Assembly: GCA_030704615.1 (NCBI GenBank)
Contig: CM060733.1
Location: forward strand, 69,440,001 to 69,504,000
Source of the DNA: Takakia lepidozioides
Lineage: Eukaryota > Streptophyta > Takakiopsida > Takakiales > Takakiaceae
Direction: 5' to 3'
DNA length: 64,000 nucleotides
Made by a program: the position numbers and the translations under genes. The notes beneath the pieces were generated by a model. The model saw only the letters and a list, made by a program, of their open reading frames with translations, made no database searches and was not told the origin of the DNA. Positions 46,201 through 56,229 of the stretch are shown piece after piece (the stretch's first letter is position 1; the number at the start of each line of letters is the position of its first letter).

Positions 46201-49200
46201 CCCCAGAAAGGTTTGGAGCTAATGTGGCAGAAGGACTGACTGGTCTGACTATGGATGACATAGGGCAGATGGAAAGTTGTTTCCATGCCCTTGATGATGG
46301 AGAGGAGCCAGCCACCCTCAATAACGCTTTGGCAAGGGATGATGCCAATGAGTGGGAGGGAGCTGTGCTAGAGGAGATGAAATCTCTGAAAAAAAACCAG
46401 ACTTGGGAGCTGGTAACACTGCCTGGTGGTAGAAAGGCGGTAGATTGCAAAGTGGGTTTTCAAAGTGAAAAGAGGACCCAACAATGAGGTAGTGAAGTAC
46501 AAGGCCAGACTTGTGGCCAGAGGCTTCAGACAGACTGCAGGGCTTGACTACAATGAAACTTTTGCCCCGGTGGCAAAGTTCCTCCATCCGATGTTCATTG
46601 GCATTGGCAGCGAAGCATGACTGGGAGATAGAACACATGGACGTGAAGACTGCATTCTTGAATGGGGATCTCCAGCAGGAGATCTACATGTAACATCGTT
46701 ATATGGACTCAAACAGGCATCGAGGACATGGTATGAGAAGATCAATAGCTACTTGACAGGCCAAGGTTTTGTAAGGAGTGCAGCTGATCAGAGCATTTAC
46801 TACATGACATCAGGTGTCATGATAATAGCACTCTATGTGGATGACCTGCTACTGATCAGCGACAACAAGGACACCATGCGCAGGCAGAAGCATGATTTGA
46901 GTGCAACCTTTGAGATGGTTGATCTTGGAGCCGTGAACTACCTACTTGGAAGTCAGATTCTGAGGGACAGGAAGGCGAGAACTATAAAGTTGAGCAAGAG
47001 AGGTATGTCAGGAATGTTGTTGCGAAGTTTGGTATGCAGGACTGCAAACCAGCACCAACACCATTGGAAACCGGCTGCAAGCTGAGTAAGGAAATGGAGC
47101 CAAAATCTCCAAGTGTGAGGAGGAAATGGCTAGGTTCCATATCAGCAAGCCATGGGATCTCTGATGTATGCAATGATTGGCACCAGGCCAGACATTGCCT
47201 ATGCAGTGCTCAGTAAGTTCATGCACAACCCAGGACCTCAGCATTGGAAAGCACTCGAGGGTGATTAGATATTTGAAAGGGACTACGGATACATGTCTAA
47301 CGTACAACAAGCAGGACACTGGAGCATCACTAGAAGGATACAGTGATGCAGATTGGGCAGGAGACACAGATGAGAGAGAGGAGATCCATATCTGCCTATT
47401 GCTTTGTAATGAGTGGAGGTGCTGTGAGCTGGAGCAGCAAAAGACAGCAGACCACTGCTCTATCCTCGACTAAGTCAGAGTATATGGCTCTGACTCATGC
47501 AGCTAAAGAAGCCATTTGGATTCGAAGGCTTCTTGGTGAACTTGGCTTCAGTCAAGAACAGCCAATGAAAGTGCATGCTGATAACAGGAGCAGCATTGAG
47601 CTGAGCAAGGATCCTGTTCATCATGCCCGGACCAAGCACATAGATATCAAACATCATTTCATTAGAGAAATGATTGGTTGGAGATTGAGTTGGTTTCTGT
47701 AGGACTGAGGACATGGCAGCTGATGCACTCACAAAGGCTCTATCCAAAGAAAAGCATTCTAGATGCATAGAACTGATTGGGTTAAGCCTCAATCCTCGCT
47801 GAAAGGGAGTGTTAGAAGTAGCTCAGATTTAGTTAGCTAGGGTTCTGTTAGGGTTTTTGACGGCTAGGGATAGTTCTACCAGAAGGTTCCAGCCCATGTT
47901 TCCACTAGAAGTTTCTAGAGAACCCATGTAGGATTTAAGGGAAAGGCTGAGGCAATGCCCAGCACTTCTTCTAGCATTTTGGATGTGCTATCCTAGTAGA
48001 TTACAGAGAGAGGAGGAGGAGAAGTCCAGCATCTACTTTTGTAAGTTTTTTTTCTTTTGCAGTAAGGAGAATTCTTTTTAGGACTGACACTTCTTGTTAG
48101 TACTCACTCTTTGGTTGGTTTAGGCTGTCAGTTTTTGTACTGCTGCTTGTGCTAGAAGCTATCTGTCAATATCTCTAGGAGGTAGAGGACAGGTCTAGTT
48201 TCCAACACGCAAGACCAAGATCATGGTTTTCAATGGCCAGTCCGACCGCGGATTCATCTTCAACAATCAGGAAATTGAGATAGTGAAAGCATACCGGTAT
48301 CTGGGTCTGGTTATCCACTCCCCCAAATTCCAGTTCAGCAACTGCCCTGGACAGATTGACAAAGGGTAAGGCGGCCTCCATCCGCCTTCAGGCCAAATTT
48401 AGGCTCAAAACTGTGGGTTTCAAGCACTCCTGGTATGCTCGAGTGGACAGTTTTTTGAGCGCAATGGACTCTCTATTGCTTCACTATTACCAGTGAATCC
48501 AAAAGGGGTGGACATCACATCCAAGCAAGACCGCAACAGACTCATTAGAAGGGAGCTTATGGAACTACATGTCAGGTGAACTTGGAAGCTACTCAATCTC
48601 ACAACAAAGCTCCATTTCTATCGAAAGACATTCTTGGTTCTCCGAGATGATAGAATCTTGCGGCTCAATTACCTTTCGGCATCTTTATCTCCCTCTCTAC
48701 TGAGGGCATTGGGGCGGTTCAGGGTGGGCTCCCACAGCCTACGGATAGAGACTGGCAGATGGGAAAACCTGCAATGGGAGGACCGCCTATGTCCAACTTG
48801 CACAGGGCGCAACCGGGAAATTGAAACTGAAGAACACTTCTTCTTCTATTGCCCTCTATACTATGAGATCCGTGAGAGATTCCACTGTCTATTCCGCGGA
48901 ACCCAATCTCTCACTGAAGTCTTCCACTATGAGGATCAGAAATGCTTGGCAACTAGGTCCCAAAAGGGCCTGGGCTTTTGGCTCAGCCTCGAGATTTTCA
49001 GAGTTGGTAAACAGAGGTACAGGCACAAATCCCTTGATGGATTTGAAGAGGGCAACTGTGGGGTGAGTGTACCCAAGACGATGAATTAGAAAATGAATAT
49101 TGTCTTCAGGTTGCCCACACAACGGGCATTTGCAATACCCTTTTCCTCTCTGCATCTATTTGCTGTTCAAAGGTAGGATTCCCGCCTTGAGTTTACGTTT

Positions 49201-52200
49201 CAGTCTAGTGCCGAGAGCGACAAACATGGCTTAGGACATACAGCCTGTCAGATTTATCCAGCAGGGTCAACTTAGATTCAGATCCTTGAGAATCTCTTCT
49301 ACCCTCTTCTGCCAGGACTTAGCCTGTTTGACAGGACGATCCTGCTTCCAAGATATACAGTTGAATTCATCTCATTGGGAGCTTAAGGGAGGGATGCCAA
49401 ACTCACCATGAACAGCCACAATAGCTCTTTTGGAGCATGCTGACATGCACTCCTTGAGCACCCCCACTTGAATGGATTCTAGAGACTTAGCCTGGTTGGA
49501 GTTATCAACCCACACTGCAGATGCGTACAGGAATGCGGCAAAGCATGGTTCAAATTTAGTGAGACCCGACGCTTTGCGCTTGCCAGATTGAACAACTTTT
49601 TAAATATGTGGCATGTGGCATGTGCTCGCATGTCCACATGCATGTGGATGCATGTGGACACACATCTCTCCACACTGTATCATAAGCCTTTTTGACATCC
49701 AAGAAAAAGGACAAAAATGGGTTTCCCTTCTTTTTTCCTTCCCTGGATAATCTGGCTGAGAGTGAAGATCCACACAGCCCCCTGTGTCTCTGAAAGCCAG
49801 CTTTGCCTTCATGGAAACAACCTCTAGACTCCAGATCAACCTCGAGACGAGTACTTATACCGCTGCAAAATATCTTGCCAACTGCATTGAGTAGCGTGAT
49901 GCCTCGATAGTTCCCCGGCTCATCTCTGTCACCTTTCTTCTGTTCCTTTCAACTGTGTCCTTCCATTCTTTAGAAGACCCCTCACTGTTAGACCTAGAAT
50001 TTCTGCCAAGGATACTGAGTTTCAAAGGTTTTGACAATGTAAACCGTTGAAGTCACCACTGCACCCTTAGTAGTCCTCAGCACTTGTACTTGCTGACGAT
50101 TTTTCGGCTTGTACAAATGTTGAAGGGCCAACCAGAATCTCTTGTCATTACCACCATGGTGATTTGAGTTTATTTCACTTGTCCCAATATCATTTCTTCT
50201 GAGACCTTACAAGCTGATTAATATCTTTGCGGATCTGGTAGTACCTAGCCCACAATTCTTTGTTGACTTTCAAATTGCAGCACTCTGTATAGAGGACTTG
50301 TCTCTCGGCTATCTTGAGTTTGATACGCCAATTAACAGCTCTACCGCAGACAAATAGTCTCCTCCCAATGATCTTGTCAGCCACAGAGGAGACGAAACTC
50401 TCCCACGAATTCACCACTCTTTCGACTTCATTTCTTGCATTGCCAGAGCAAGACTGAAGATCTTGGAGCGAATGGACAAAGTGAGGGAGAGCCTCTTACA
50501 ACGCCTAGACATACTCAGCCTTGACTACTTCATTTTGGAATTTTTCTATGCGCCACTTCCGCGAAGGTTTCACAGATCTCTTGGTGTTGAGGAAACACCT
50601 TTTGATCTCACTCCAAACCAGGAAGTGGTCAGAGGTACCCATATCAGTTCTGTTGATCAACACATTACCCACTGGGGAAACAAATTCTTGTCCACTATGA
50701 TATAATCCACAATGGATCGTTCCCCAGTTTGGGCTTTCTCACGAGTCCACTGCACTAGGTTGCCTTTTGACCTATTATTCAAGGTCAAAAGCTGAAGTTC
50801 TTCCAGACAATTTATTAACCGTCTTCCATTAGATTTCAGCTCGTCCTCACCAAAAGGCCCAATGGTATCATCCTGATGAAGACCTTTACCCACCCGGGCA
50901 TTGAAGTCACCCAGTAAGACCACCTGACCTTTGGTGAGGAACTTAGTACAGTCCAGCTTTGAAGGCTTTGTCTGCGTCAGCACTAAGGGTCCCTCTGTGG
51001 GGATGTAGACACAACCCACAAATAGGTCCTTCCTACTCACGCTGCCCATCGATTTTAGTTTCAGCCAGAAACACCGCGCTTGGCAGAGTCCCCTTAAGTG
51101 CACACATCTTACCAAACCACTTATAACCATTGACATCTCCAACCAGTTTGAAATGAAATGTGAGAGAGAGAGCACCTGAAGAATATGAAGGGCTAGGTCC
51201 CAACCCTCAAACTCCTGTTGTAACCTTGCTTTAGCCTCGGCAGAGTCTTTCGAACGCACCTTTGAGCGACCCTCTGTTGACTCGTCAGTGAGACTGTAGG
51301 CCCAGTAAAGCTTCCCACGAACACCATTGATCACAAACATGGTCCGCCCATTCCCTACAGATGCTATGGTCCCCACCCTTAATGCCTGCAGATACATGGG
51401 TTGAAAGTCAACCTGAAGGAAGACCTTGACAAAAATGTAGGGGATTTCACAGTAAGCCTTTGAACAATGAAAAGTGCAGCCACTAGCCAGGGCTAGAAGA
51501 ACAAAGAGTCTGCTGAGACAAGAAAAAACACTCTATGTGCCCAGAGCTACGGAACATAGACACCGAATGCCTGAACTTCCTATGCTATAGTAATGGTGGT
51601 CTGTTTGATCCAGCTTAACAAAATGGTCCAATAAGGAGGTGGTTCTGGTTAGCAGTAAACAACAGTATCAGGACATCTTAAGAGGGGTGACAAAGTGCTC
51701 AAGGCTATAATTAAGAAGGGAAGGGAGATGCAGGGTTACCTTGTGATGGCACAGATGGTCATCGATCACAGCTCGCCACATCGTGCGTCCGTTGTCACGA
51801 AGTGAGATAGGACCAAAGAGCTTGGAGCGCACCAATGAATGGATGCCATCAGCACCTACTACCAAAGGAGCCTGTCACCAAACGCAACCAGCTCTGTATC
51901 ATATTCCTACTCACCTAGTACACCGCACTTCTACGCTCAGGACATAGCTTCATTTCCAAGTATGCAATAGCAAATAATAGCATGGTCATGAGAAGGTACA
52001 AGCACCAACATGCATCACAAATGGGAATTGTATTTACATTGTTGTGGAAGCAGTATCTGTGGTCCATAGGGAGAAAGATAGCTTACCTTAACTGAAATAG
52101 TTTTGTTGCCCTTCTTAAACTGTACAACTGCCTCTTCCTCATCCTTTGCAGGTACAAAGCAGCACCCATCTTCAGCAAGTAAGTGAGGAGGAGTTCATAA

Positions 52201-54225
52201 CGTGCAATCAACAATCTGCATAAAAATGATCAGATGATTCGATTCCCAGAAGGTAGGCCCCGTAGGAATACAGCAGAAGAGGGGGCTGAGGGGGGGAACG
52301 AGAGAGAGCCTGCTAGTGCGAGACGGAGAGATCTAACCTGAGTTACATCCAAGCACTCATAGCCAGTGTGTTTGCAATGATCAGGTAAGGCTTCAGATAG
52401 GATGCTGAGCGCATTGCGCCAAAGAATGGCAACCATTGGCTGCCCATAGGTCTCCTCCATGTGCTGGCTAAGTTTCCACTCGCCCAATGGCTCTCCATTT
52501 TTCGGATCAACAATCCCCGACAGTGCATCCACAATACCTGCCTCTCTCATCTGCATCAATATAATTCATTTGATTTTCTTTTTTGTAAATTAATGACCAA
52601 TATCATCGCAAATAATGAGGAAACAAACGAAGACACAACTTATGTAGCTTCTTCCGACTGTTTTTTTTCCAATTCAAAGAAGTAGTACCTTATTCACTAG
52701 GTTGGGATCAGCCTTGCTAAGGACTCTACAGCCATTGGGAAACAAGGAGATCAATGTGCCTTCGCCCCCTGATATCCTCTCATGCCTCTCATACACCTGC
52801 CATGCCACATCCCTCCATACAAGAATTTAATGTCAACTTCTTTCGCTGTCTCTTGTTCCTCCCTGCAGATGACAATTCTGCAACTGGCTACAAAGAGATA
52901 CAGTCTGCCAAAGTGTACCAAAGCTGGCGCTCAGGAATATTCCGCAGGGAAACTTCTGTGACTCTGTGCCTGCTGCTTTCTCTGTGTTTCTCTGTCCAAA
53001 TTGGGGGCTAGATCAGCAGTGCTGGGCTCTACATTGTGCTTTCCAGCATGTCTATATGAGCTCATATATCATATACTCATGTAACTGGATTGTAATGGAT
53101 TTTGCACGAGCACTATGGCACTTGCAGGATGATTCTCACAGACCCTGGTGGGCTAAACCCCACAACAGTCCCAGGAGGGATAGTATCCTGTGGAAAATGT
53201 GCCCTTAAGAGTATATGTCAGGCCAATGTTTGCAGGGACATGCAGGGAACAATGACTAGATCTCCCTCCAAGTCACACCTAAGAACTCTCTACATCGATA
53301 ATTGCAAGAGTCTTTCAGAAGGCTCAAAGCCATGTGAAAGCCATACCCATCTCACACTAACACATACACAATCTGCAGAAATTACAAACTGCATTTGCTC
53401 TACCAATCATGAAAATGGAATGATCAACAGTCTCAGCTTCACCTTTAGCATGGCAAATTGGCACAATACACTGCAAAATTTCCAAATTGAGCCGAACTCA
53501 CCCCAAAATCGCCAACCACTTCGTAGATCTAGGCATAATTTTCTCACTATGTGAACCAATGATAGAAAGCTATTCTTACGAATTTTGCAACACTTGAAAC
53601 TTGAAATGTTCCCAAATTTTCGCCAAGCTATAATTGTGGAGCTTGCAATTGGCGCAGCTTAATATTGACTGGGAGAAAATCGAACAATTTCAGGGAAAAA
53701 AAGGCTTCCCCCAAATGAATAACTCTGAGGATATCACACAAAACCACCTGTAATCTTGGAACTTTCAAGGAGAATTACGACCTTGGATACCACCCTCCAG
53801 CACCATAACCAGCTGGATCAAAGTGAGAATGAAAAAAGTTCTCAAATCAGTATGAAATGATGATTCACCAGAAGTCGCTACCAGTTCAATTCAGCTCTAA
53901 CATCGTGGAAGGTGGAACTCCAACCTTGCCACAACAATTCCAAGAGAGATTGCACGAGTTACTTAACGCACAAAGAGTATACCTGAGCATCGATTCCGAC
54001 CTTTCGCAGTTGAATTGCGGCAGAAAGACCGCCCAAGCCTCCTCCAATAATCACAGCCCTGTCTACTACGGCATTGCTCTCTCCCCCTTTTACAGCACTT
54101 ACATCCATAGCTGCTAATGAAGCGAAAGTAAAATTTTGAGAATTTTGCGCGCAAGACGTCCTCGCAAGACTGAGTCGCTTGCAATGCGGGAGTGTTGAGC
54201 AAGTCGGAGGGGCTTGCAGCAGCAT
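31295..54225 (-). CDS. FAD-dependent (group A) monooxygenase, nine exons
   Basis: Exons: 54225-53983, 52796-52689, 52550-52338, 52215-52087, 51871-51740, 51385-51176, 33435-33345, 32879-32777 and 31451-31295. All introns are GT-AG and every junction keeps phase, giving about 461 codons, the usual size for this class. The N-terminus is rich in Ser, Thr, Ala and basic residues and looks like a plastid transit peptide. Next come the dinucleotide fold [18 protein letters not shown], then [11 protein letters not shown], the DG motif [32 protein letters not shown], the second flavin motif [20 protein letters not shown] split by intron 7, and [12 protein letters not shown] near the end. Such enzymes use NAD(P)H and O2 to hydroxylate or epoxidise a substrate; the substrate is unknown. 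Intron 6 is about 17.7 kb. An in-frame TGA at 52195-52197 in exon 4 (IVDCTL*TPPHLL) would truncate the protein unless it is an assembly error or avoided by splicing. Confidence 0.85.
31845..32080 (+). pseudogene. Ty3/Gypsy integrase zinc-finger fragment
   Basis: The frame reads [39 protein letters not shown] and [11 protein letters not shown]...FYWQGI, the HHCC leader that precedes Gypsy integrases. It lies in intron 8 of the monooxygenase gene on the opposite strand. No integrase core or LTR is seen next to it. Confidence 0.65.
32440..32560 (+). mobile_element. Diverged copy of the LINE 3' tail repeat
   Basis: It contains CTCCGCCCAAAATGGGC, then GGCCACAAGCCTACAGCAAAG and AAGTACACCCTCTCTCTC, which match the tail at 33.75-33.90 kb in reverse orientation (CGCTCAAACTGGGC, GGCCACAAGGCTACGGCAAA, GAGTACATTCTCTC). 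It lies in intron 8 of the monooxygenase gene. Confidence 0.5.
33745..37140 (-). mobile_element. Non-LTR retrotransposon (LINE), minus-strand copy 1, degenerate
   Basis: From high to low coordinates it shows the apurinic-type endonuclease ([15 protein letters not shown] near 36.76 kb), reverse transcriptase pieces ([34 protein letters not shown] near 35.5 kb, [18 protein letters not shown] near 35.4 kb, [14 protein letters not shown] near 35.1 kb) and a C-terminal part ([18 protein letters not shown] near 34.9 kb). The 3' end carries the tail CGCTCAAACTGGGCGC...GGCCACAAGGCTACGGCAAAC...GAGTACAT at about 33.75-33.90 kb. Many stops and frame changes make it inactive. It sits in intron 6 of the monooxygenase gene, in the same orientation as that gene. 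Confidence 0.8.
37510..37848. repeat. Direct duplication, about 169-bp units
   Basis: The unit with GAGTGCCATGCTCAGGTC starts again 169 bases later (37524 and 37693). Both units run through GAGTAGAAGCATGCTAAAG to CATCATAAACACTAGG with few differences. No coding meaning is seen. Confidence 0.9.
37849..38895. other. No gene seen in this part of intron 6
   Basis: Unclassified intron sequence with no supported frame or tandem repeat. Confidence 0.35.
38896..39345 (-). mobile_element. 3' fragment of the minus-strand LINE family
   Basis: This is nearly the same as 33.78-34.56 kb: tail, then GGGCCTGGGCTTTTGGCTC and CCGCCAGGACTTAGCC. About 220 bases present in copy 1 are missing after 39171. It ends at 39342 after GATATCTGATATTAGTCATATG. 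It is a 5'-truncated insertion as LINEs commonly leave. Confidence 0.75.
39490..39612 (+). mobile_element. LINE 3' fragment in the opposite orientation
   Basis: Contains TTGGGCAAATCAGAGACATC, GATATCTGGAAAACTCGGAT and GTCTGTTCCAAGGTAAGTC, the reverse complement of the region just inside the tail of minus copy 1. It ends near GGCGTCAGCCCC without the terminal GGCCACAAGG part. Confidence 0.65.
40070..40345 (+). repeat. 136-bp tandem duplication in the 5' region of the plus-strand LINE
   Basis: The block TATGGCAAACAAnGTCTTAT, AGTACATTCTCTCTCT, CTCCTGGTATAATTCTTTCT starts at 40088 and again at 40224. The start of each unit resembles the 3' tail of the other LINE family. Confidence 0.85.
43503..43900 (+). 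repeat. 5' LTR of the copia element
   Basis: 398 bases, TGTTAG...CCAACA. It differs from the 3' LTR at four places: one extra C near 43513, one T fewer near 43670, and substitutions near 43770 and 43797. Confidence 0.95.
43903..43914 (+). other. Primer-binding site for a half initiator tRNA-Met
   Basis: TTATGGGCCCAC is the exact complement of the anticodon stem-loop segment GTGGGCCCATAA of plant initiator tRNA-Met, not of its 3' end. The ATG at 43905 inside it is also the first codon of gag. Confidence 0.75.
43905..47703 (+). pseudogene. Copia gag-pol polyprotein, broken
   Basis: Gag begins at 43905 ([20 protein letters not shown]) and stops at 44297. A zinc knuckle [14 protein letters not shown] lies at about 44500. 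The protease motif is [11 protein letters not shown] near 44730. The pre-integrase motif is [10 protein letters not shown] near 45125. Integrase runs from 45300 with [21 protein letters not shown] and [12 protein letters not shown]. An 81-bp insertion follows at 45915. Reverse transcriptase has [25 protein letters not shown], then a gap after QEIYM (46690) where about 70 bases are missing, and the catalytic YVDDLLLIS near 46835. RNase H has [12 protein letters not shown] and [18 protein letters not shown]. At least six stops or frame changes are present. Confidence 0.9.
45915..45995 (-). mobile_element. 81-bp LINE-tail insertion with 14-bp target duplication
   Basis: The duplication AGTTTTGGGAAAGA lies at 45901-45914 and 45996-46009. 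The inserted 81 bases read on the minus strand as CGCTCAAACTGGGCGCGGGG, TCAATGGCCACAAGGCTACG and AACGTCTTATGAGTACAA. This is the 3' tail of the minus-strand LINE family. It interrupts the copia polyprotein after the integrase domain. Confidence 0.9.
47810..48207 (+). repeat. 3' LTR of the copia element
   Basis: 398 bases, about 99% the same as the 5' LTR, preceded by a purine tract and followed by the CGCAA target duplication. Confidence 0.95.
48957..51165 (-). mobile_element. Non-LTR retrotransposon (LINE), minus-strand copy 2, degenerate
   Basis: Near its 5' end it shows the endonuclease: [17 protein letters not shown] near 51.02 kb, [20 protein letters not shown] near 50.9 kb and [10 protein letters not shown] near 50.70 kb. 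Large parts of the reverse transcriptase are missing compared with copy 1; pieces remain near 50.2-49.7 kb. Its low end at 48957 (GGGCCTGGGCTTTTGGCTC) abuts the plus-strand LINE and lacks the terminal tail. Its high end lies within a few bases of the exon 6 donor of the monooxygenase gene at 51175. Confidence 0.75.
52797..53982. other. Intron 1 of the monooxygenase gene
   Basis: There is no supported frame, repeat array or mobile element in these 1.2 kb. It is bounded by GTATAC at 53982 and TGGCAG at 52797 on the minus strand. Confidence 0.7.
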
Positions 54226-54459
54226 GGCTCACACTGCAGTCACTGGCTATGGCGTTCAACTGCCACAGAGATAGCTGCCCTGGGAAAAACGTTCAAAGGA
54301 AGTTATCGACACCACGTTCCCTTTATTGGCGGTCCCAATATGGATGTGGCTTGATTTTATTGCAAGCGTGTGAGCTGACGGGTACGGCCCGCGAGGTACA
54401 GCCGGGGAACCGCGCTCCGACAGCCTCGTCGGCGAGCTGGACGCCCCATGTCAAATCAT

Positions 54460-56010
54460 CCCCACCCCCCTCCGACCCCTCCGCCCGCTGCCCCGCCCCC
54501 CGCCCGCCCGCTCGCTGCTCCCCGCGCCCCCCTGACCCCCCGCGCCGCCGCCGGGACCAGTGACGCCCGCCCCACTGCTGGCCACGCGGCGCCCCACAGC
54601 ACCGCCTGATCTCCAGCCACGTGGCGGCCCCCCCCCCCTTGGATCCCCTCACTGGGTTGATCCCCTTCCAATGCCGGAGTGATCCCCCACCCCCATCTCC
54701 AGCCACGTGGCGCTCCCCCGAACCGTCGATCCCCTCCCCATCCATCCAACCTCAACTAAATGGATGACGGCCCCATGACGCGTCCATCGCCACGTGGCAC
54801 TTCCCGCCGCCGTCGATCCCATCCACGGCGCGCTCCCCGAGACGTCGCCGCTCCCCCCGGCGCGCCTTGATCCCCCTTCCGGACCGGGGAGTGATCCCCC
54901 AACCCTAATCGCCCGCCACGTGCGGCTCCCCGGACCGTCAATCCCCTGCGCATCCATCCAACCTCACAAACAATGGATGTTGTGTGTCATCCGCCCCTCA
55001 TCCCCCCGCCATCCTCCCGTGCAAGGGATGGACGACGGCCGGATGAAGGGGCGATGACACTAACAGGCCACATGCCGGTCCCCCTTCGTCGATCCCTCTT
55101 CCCATCACGGGCCCAATCCCCCGACACGTCGCCGCCCCTCCCCTCGGTTGATCCCCCGTCCAATGCGGTGACTGATCCCCCTCCACCCATCGGACGGCAC
55201 GTGGCGCTCCCCCGCCGATCCCCTCGTCCCGTCCACGGCGCGATCCCCCGACACGTCGCCGCACCCCCCAACCTGGCTTGATCCCCACTCCGGACCGGGA
55301 GTGATCCCCCACCCCTAATCGCCGCCATGTGTTGCTCCCCGAACCGTCGATCCTGCACATCCATCCAACCTCAAAACAATGGATGTTATGGGTTATCCGC
55401 CCCTCATCCCCTGGCCATCCTCCATGGCCGCCACGTGCCCCCCCCCCCCCCCCCGCCGTCGATCCCCTCATCCCATCGGAGCCGTTCCCCCGCAACTGGG
55501 TTGACCCCCTCCCCTCGTTTGATCCCCCATCCAATGCGGTCACTGATCCCCCTCCAGCCATCGGCCGCCACGTGGTGCTCCCCTGAAGCGTGGATTCCCT
55601 GCACATCCATCCAACCTCAAAACTGGGTCATTCGCGGTCCCCCGGCATTTGATCTCGTCCTCCCATCCACGTGGCCATCCCCCGGGCCGCTCCCCCCCGC
55701 CTCGTTGATCCCCCGTCCAAACCAGGAATTGATCCCCTCTCGTCTTCTACCACCACGTGGTGGTCTCCGTAGCCGTCGATCCCCTCGTCCCATCCAAGAC
55801 CCGATCCCCCGCTCCCCCGCCTCTGGTTGATCCCCCGCCGCCGCCATGCCACATGTCTTCCTACCCTTGACCTCCCCCCCCCCCCCCGCGTGTCAACGGC
55901 AAAACAGGTTATCGTTCCCCCCCATGCCGGTCCCCTCTCCGTTGATCCCCACACCACCTGGAGTGATCCCCCATCCTTCCGCTTCCCCCCCCCCCGGGAG
56001 CGATCCCCCT
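54460..56010. repeat. Degenerate GATCCCC array, 5' side of MULE II
   Basis: About 1.5 kb in which GATCCCC or GATCCCCC recurs every 15-40 bases with linkers like GCCACGTGGC, CCGTCGATCC and CATCCATCCAACCTCA. A block of roughly 300-350 bases recurs (54.9, 55.3 and 55.6 kb carry CATCCATCCAACCTCA followed by an AAAACAATGGATG-like or similar segment). C-runs reach 14. It ends about 0.2 kb before the transposase exon. Proline-rich frames here are composition effects. Confidence 0.9.
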
Positions 56011-56229
56011 TCCACGTGTCAAATGTCAAGGCTGTTTGCACGTGGCTATCATTTTGTTCATCTATGTCGTCCTCTCCCATCCAACGGCCATGCACGTCCC
56101 CCGCCATTTTGGTCTGTGAGATGAATGGAGTGGATGTATTGAAATTTAGGGTTTCCGGCTGCTCGCAGATTTGATCCTCTTTGCGTGCGTGTATGCTGCA
56201 CTTGCGCGTGTAGTTTGCTGCTGTGTGTT

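Larger units (their letters stand above)
43503..48207 (+). mobile_element. Ty1/copia LTR retrotransposon nested in the plus-strand LINE
   Basis: Two 398-base LTRs (43503-43900, 47810-48207) begin TGTTAG and end CCAACA. The 5-bp target duplication CGCAA lies at 43498-43502 and 48208-48212. The primer site is at 43903-43914 and a purine tract GAAAGGGAG lies at 47801-47809. Internal order is gag, protease, integrase, reverse transcriptase and RNase H, as in copia elements. The insertion separates the LINE reverse transcriptase from its C-terminal zinc finger. Confidence 0.95.
40025..48955 (+). mobile_element. Non-LTR retrotransposon (LINE), plus strand, split by a copia element
   Basis: The 5' part has CT-rich repeats and a likely ORF1 start at about 40351 ([17 protein letters not shown]). 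The endonuclease follows: NVASWNCNG near 41.33 kb, [11 protein letters not shown] near 41.76 kb, VVDYLLGSP near 42.01 kb and SDHSSF near 42.09 kb. Reverse transcriptase shows [18 protein letters not shown] near 43.01 kb, [28 protein letters not shown] near 43.29 kb and [10 protein letters not shown], where the usual YADD is YAND. The rest resumes after the copia at 48208 ([14 protein letters not shown]) and ends with a zinc finger of the CPTC...H...C type (48.79-48.87 kb). Several stops make it inactive. It lies antisense in intron 6 of the monooxygenase gene. Confidence 0.8.

Noticed and set aside
53102-53554. 150-codon plus-strand frame in intron 1 of the monooxygenase gene
   Set aside because: Low-complexity composition, no family likeness, no splice or start context.
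54323-55850. Overlapping glycine- and proline-rich frames of 100-230 codons
   Set aside because: Product of the GATCCCC array; no domain, and the frames change at each repeat unit.
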